Shown here one piece after another: positions 60,874 to 64,000 of a DNA stretch of 64,000 nucleotides. Source of the DNA: Alisma plantago-aquatica (lineage: Eukaryota; Streptophyta; Magnoliopsida; Alismatales; Alismataceae); assembly GCA_963693085.1 (NCBI GenBank), contig OY856409.1, positions 1,165,333,249 to 1,165,397,248 of the forward strand, in the 5' to 3' direction. The notes beneath the pieces were generated by a model, which was not told where the DNA came from, did no database searches, and saw nothing but the letters and a program-made list of their open reading frames with translations. A program made the translations under genes and the position numbers. Each line of letters begins with the position of its first letter. Position 1 is the stretch's first letter.

Positions 60874-62607
60874 ATGGATAGATCATGGATGTCCATTCGC
60901 AATCGCTGCACCCCAAAGTTTATTTCTGGTCTTGACCAGTTTATTAGATTTGCCGAGGAACATAGGAAACAACCTGGAGATAGGTTCTACTGTCCATGTA
61001 GGCATTGCGGTAACAACTTGAAAGTCAACACTGGTGACGAAATCAAAACTCATGTCATGTGCAACAGGATTATACAAGGCTATACAGAATGGCACTGGCA
61101 TGGAGAGATTTCAAACCCGAAACCAGTGGATGTCGATAGCAGTGCTTGTGTGGAAGAAGAAATTGCCTACGATGACGTAGATGTGAATGAACCAGTTCCA
61201 GTAGACATCGTTGATGCGATGCTGGATAGTTGTGGGGTAGAGCACACCGATCCACCTCCAATTTTTAGAAACATTGTGCATGATGCTGAGATACCGTTAT
61301 ACACAGGTTGTACTAATTTTGTGAAGCTTAGCACTGTGTTGATATTGTATAATTTGAAAGCTAACAATAGATGGAGCGACAAAAGCTTCACGTCATTGCT
61401 GTCTTTGTTGAAAGAAATGCTTCCTGAAGGAAATGAGCTGCCAATCTCAACATACCAAGTAAAGAAATTGTTGTGCCCAATGGGAATGGATGCCAAGAAG
61501 ATACACGCATGCCCGAATGATTGTGTATTATTTCAAAAGGACTATGTGGATTTGAAAGATTGTCCAAAATGTGGCGCGTCACGGTATAAATTGACGACTT
61601 CGGGGGAGTCCAAAACTGGTTCTCCTACCAAGGTGATGTGGTATCTACCTATAATATCATGGTTTCAACGCTTGTTTGCCAATCCGATAGATGCGAAGAA
61701 TTTGAGGTGGCATGCAGATGTTAAGAAAAATAATGATGGGATCCTACGACATGCGTCTGATTCCCCACAGTGGAAGAAGATTGATCTATTGTACCCTGAA
61801 TTTGGTGAAGAAGTCAGGAATCTAAGACTTGGGCTTTGTACAGATGGGATGAATCCGTATGGGACATTGAGCAGCCAACATAGCACTTGGCCAGTCACGC
61901 TTGTTATATACAATCTTCCTCCCTGGCTGTGTATGAAAAATAAGTACGTAATGATGTCGTTGTTGATATCGGGCCCTAAACAACCTGGAAATGACATCAA
62001 TGTTTATCTTGAACCTCTGATTGATGACTTAAAGAAACTATGGGGTGAAGGTGTGATGACCTATGATGCTTCACGAAGAGAGACATTTCGTTTGCATGCT
62101 ATGTTGTTTTGCACTATTAATGACTTTCCAGCATATGGGAATTTGTCTGGATATAGTGTCAAAGGAGCTAAAGTGTGTCCTATATGTGAAGAGAACACTG
62201 ATTCAACAAGACTAAAACATGGCGGTAAGACTGTATATCTCGTTCATCGAAGGTTTCTTCCAAAATTCCATCCGTATCGTAGGAAGCGCAAAACATTCAA
62301 TGGATTGAATGAGGAACGGAGTGCACCTAAACCTATACCAGGGGAGGTTGTTTATGAAAGAGTAAAAGACTTTGTCAATGAATTTGGTAAGAGATCACAA
62401 TGTACTACATGGAGTGACAATTCTTTATTCAAGAAGAAGTCAATATTTTGGGATCTTCCTTATTGGAGTTCTTTGACAGTCAAACATTGTATCGATGTAA
62501 TGCACGTTGAGAAAAATGTCTGTGATAGCATCATTGGTACTCTGTTAAATATACCAGGTAAGACTAAAGATGGGATAAAATCAGACTGGACCTACGTGAA
62601 ATGGGAA
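60874..62607 (+). pseudogene. TNP2-type CACTA transposase, element B, N-terminal part
   Basis: A 578-codon frame with the start at 60874, chosen because an acceptor-like 'tcatag' lies just before it and the family begins M-D-R-S-W-M. TAD is at residues 1-75 (C-P-C-R-H-C, then W-H-W-H-G-E). A linker follows with H-A-C-P-N-D-C and C-P-K-C. Transposase_21 runs from about 235 to 560, with D-G-M-N-P-Y, W-P-V-T-L-V-I-Y-N-L-P-P-W, C-P-I-C and C-I-D-V-M-H-V-E-K-N-V-C-D. The frame stops at 62608 after a single-base loss near 62580: the following codons continue the family pattern in the next frame (M-G-I-R-S-E-L). The catalytic region itself is free of stops. Confidence 0.93.
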
Positions 62608-63392
62608 TAAGGTCAGAATTAACAGAATTACGTGAAATGGGTAATAAAAGAACATACTTACCTCCCGCTTGTTACACATTGTCTAGAAAGGAGAAGAAAG
62701 CTTTTTGTGAATGCTTGGTAAATGTTAAGGTGCCACATGGTTACTCATCCAACATCCATAGATTGGTATCAATGAAAGATCTGAAGTTGATAGGTCTTAA
62801 ATCTCATGATTGTCACACTCTAATGCAACAAATATTGCCCGTGGCAATTCGATCTATATTGCCGAAGCATGTAAGGTTTGCAATCACCAGACTTTGTTTC
62901 TTTTTCAACAGTCTCTGCAGCAAAGTTATTGACCCTGATACTCTCGATAATTTGCAAAGAGAAGTGGTTGTTACCCTATGTCAGCTTGAGATGTATTTCC
63001 CTCCTTCGTTCTTTGATATCATGGTACATCTTGTTGTCCACTTGACTAGGGAAGTGAAAATCTTGGGACCGGTTTCCTTGCATTGGATGTATCCCTTTGA
63101 ACGATACATGAGCGTTTTTAAAGGTGATGTTCGAAACCGTTATCGGCCTGAAGGGAGTATTATTGAAGGTTATGTGGTGAGAGAGGTTATGGATTTTTGC
63201 AATGACTTTCTCAGTGGTAATGACACTCCTGATAATGACAAGAATATTGACGAGCTATTTGGCAAAGGAATTTTAGGATCACGTGTGAAAGTAATCAGCC
63301 GTGAGCAGTTGGAACAAGGTCATTTGTATATTTTACACAACATGGACGGAGTGAACGTTTATATCGAGGAACATACCAATTTCATCAAATGA
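62583..63392 (+). pseudogene. TNP2 transposase of element B, C-terminal part (DUF4218)
   Basis: The continuation of the same gene in the shifted frame; the open frame with ATG is 62601-63392 (263 codons). It carries the DUF4218 region: L-K-S-H-D-C-H-T-L-M-Q-Q near residue 70, C-F-F-F-N-S-L-C-S-K-V-I-D-P, then L-C-Q-L-E-M-Y-F-P-P-S-F-F-D-I, W-M-Y-P-F-E-R-Y and N-R-Y-R-P-E-G-S-I. The ATG at 62601 is not a true start; the frame is open from about 62583. A Cys-to-Tyr-scale decay is not seen here, so the break is likely recent. Confidence 0.9.
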
Positions 63393-64000
63393 CAATATCC
63401 TCGAGCCAATACAATGTGGCTTGCTAGAGAGCATAATAAGACTTTTATTAAGTGATTTGAAGATAAAGTCTTACAATAAATATCTCAAACACCAGATGAT
63501 ATTACTGAAACTATCAAATGCCTCGCCTTTAAATCAAAATTGACTGTTATGTCTTATGAAGGGTATGACATTAATGGATTCACATATTACACAAAGCGCC
63601 AAGATGATAAGAGTGTCGTCCAAAATAGTGGGGTCACCCTTCAAGCATCGACTATGTTTTTACAAGTGCAAAGGATAAGAGTCCACATGAAGCTAAAATG
63701 TCATATTACGGTGTCATTGAAGACATATGGGAATTTGACTACATAGATTTCAGAATTCCGCTCTTCAAATGTAATTGGGTTGATAACACCAAAGGAGTTA
63801 TAGTGGATGAATTGGGTTTCACTTTAGTGAACTTTGAAAAGATTGGCGAGAAGGGTGAACCATTCATATTGGCATCATAGGCGAAACAAGTATTGTATAT
63901 CGATGATCCTGCAAATGATAAATGGTCGGTTGTTCTTCATGGTAAAAGACAGTTCATTGAAGATCTTATAGATGAAGAATAGTACTATGATAAGTATGAT
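63393..64000 (+). pseudogene. DUF4216 region of CACTA B transposase, cut by window end
   Basis: It shows the family blocks R-E-H-N-K-T-F (63426-63446), G-Y-D-I-N-G-F-T-Y-Y-T-K-R-Q-D-D-K-S (frame 63540-63746), N-S-G-V-T-L, then Y-Y-G-V-I-E-D-I-W-E-F-D-Y and F-K-C-N-W-V-D-N (frame 63698-63880). Stops near 63392, 63453 and 63479, a frame change between 63640 and 63700, and a TAG at 63878 where the family has Gln break it. It corresponds to 55471-56119 in element A. Unlike element A, I see no introns in this part. Confidence 0.85.

Larger units (their letters stand above)
58736..64000 (+). mobile_element. CACTA (En/Spm) transposon B, cut by window end
   Basis: It starts TACTACAGAAATGGC, one change (C to T) from the CACTACAGAAATGGC-type terminus, after 'cag'. 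Then come hairpin subterminal repeats (58765-59150), a GC-rich leader (59190-59690), foldback repeats in an intron (60160-60830), and a TNP2 transposase on the plus strand. It has the same orientation as element A and lies directly against its exon array. The 3' end is beyond the window. Confidence 0.85.

Overview
The window looks like plant nuclear DNA, almost certainly from an angiosperm, and almost all of it is decayed mobile DNA. The evidence is Ty3/gypsy Tekay-type chromoviruses with LTRs of about 3 kb, a Ty1/copia element, a Cassandra TRIM with 5S rRNA-like LTRs, and two CACTA (En/Spm) transposons with TNP2-type transposases. The DNA is AT-rich, full of stop codons, and dotted with C-to-T and G-to-A changes at otherwise recognisable motifs, as expected of old methylated repeats. 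I see no intact host gene, tRNA gene, functional rRNA gene or CRISPR. The species cannot be named from this sequence.

Layout. (1) 1-13760: two Tekay-like gypsy bodies in the same orientation share one LTR (6414-9735); the first 5' LTR is cut by the window edge and the second body ends at an (AT)n tract. (2) 13850-16640: unassigned AT-rich DNA. (3) 16641-27836: a complete but dead copia element with LTRs of 2009 and 2011 bp once a related solo LTR (25405-27449) is subtracted from the 3' LTR. (4) 27968-44812: a minus-strand Tekay-like gypsy whose LTR holds a 3475-bp solo LTR with a perfect 5-bp target duplication (gacta). Its reverse transcriptase region was hit twice, 14 bp apart, by a complete Cassandra (36534-37359) and by a 7.4-kb non-autonomous LTR element (37374-44773, perfect target duplication caaac). 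(5) 44813-48776: a related LTR start, an inverted-repeat-bounded element (about 45600-47200), and an unassigned GC-richer block. (6) 48777-58735: CACTA element A, with a partly duplicated TNP2 exon, DUF4216 exons, and a downstream multi-exon unit ending in about eight tandem exons, most of exactly 138 bp. (7) 58736-64000: CACTA element B, with hairpin subterminal repeats, a GC-rich leader, duplicated foldbacks and a TNP2 gene split by a frameshift, running off the window end.

How the parts relate. Insertion order can be read from nesting and target duplications. The gypsy bodies are the oldest layer, Cassandra and the non-autonomous element were inserted into one of them, and the copia element later received a solo LTR of its own family. 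CACTA B appears to lie within or against the end of CACTA A. The best candidates for something undescribed are the phase-symmetric 46-codon exon array of CACTA A (57057-58680) and the array of unlike but self-pairing hairpins in the solo LTR (30139-30309).
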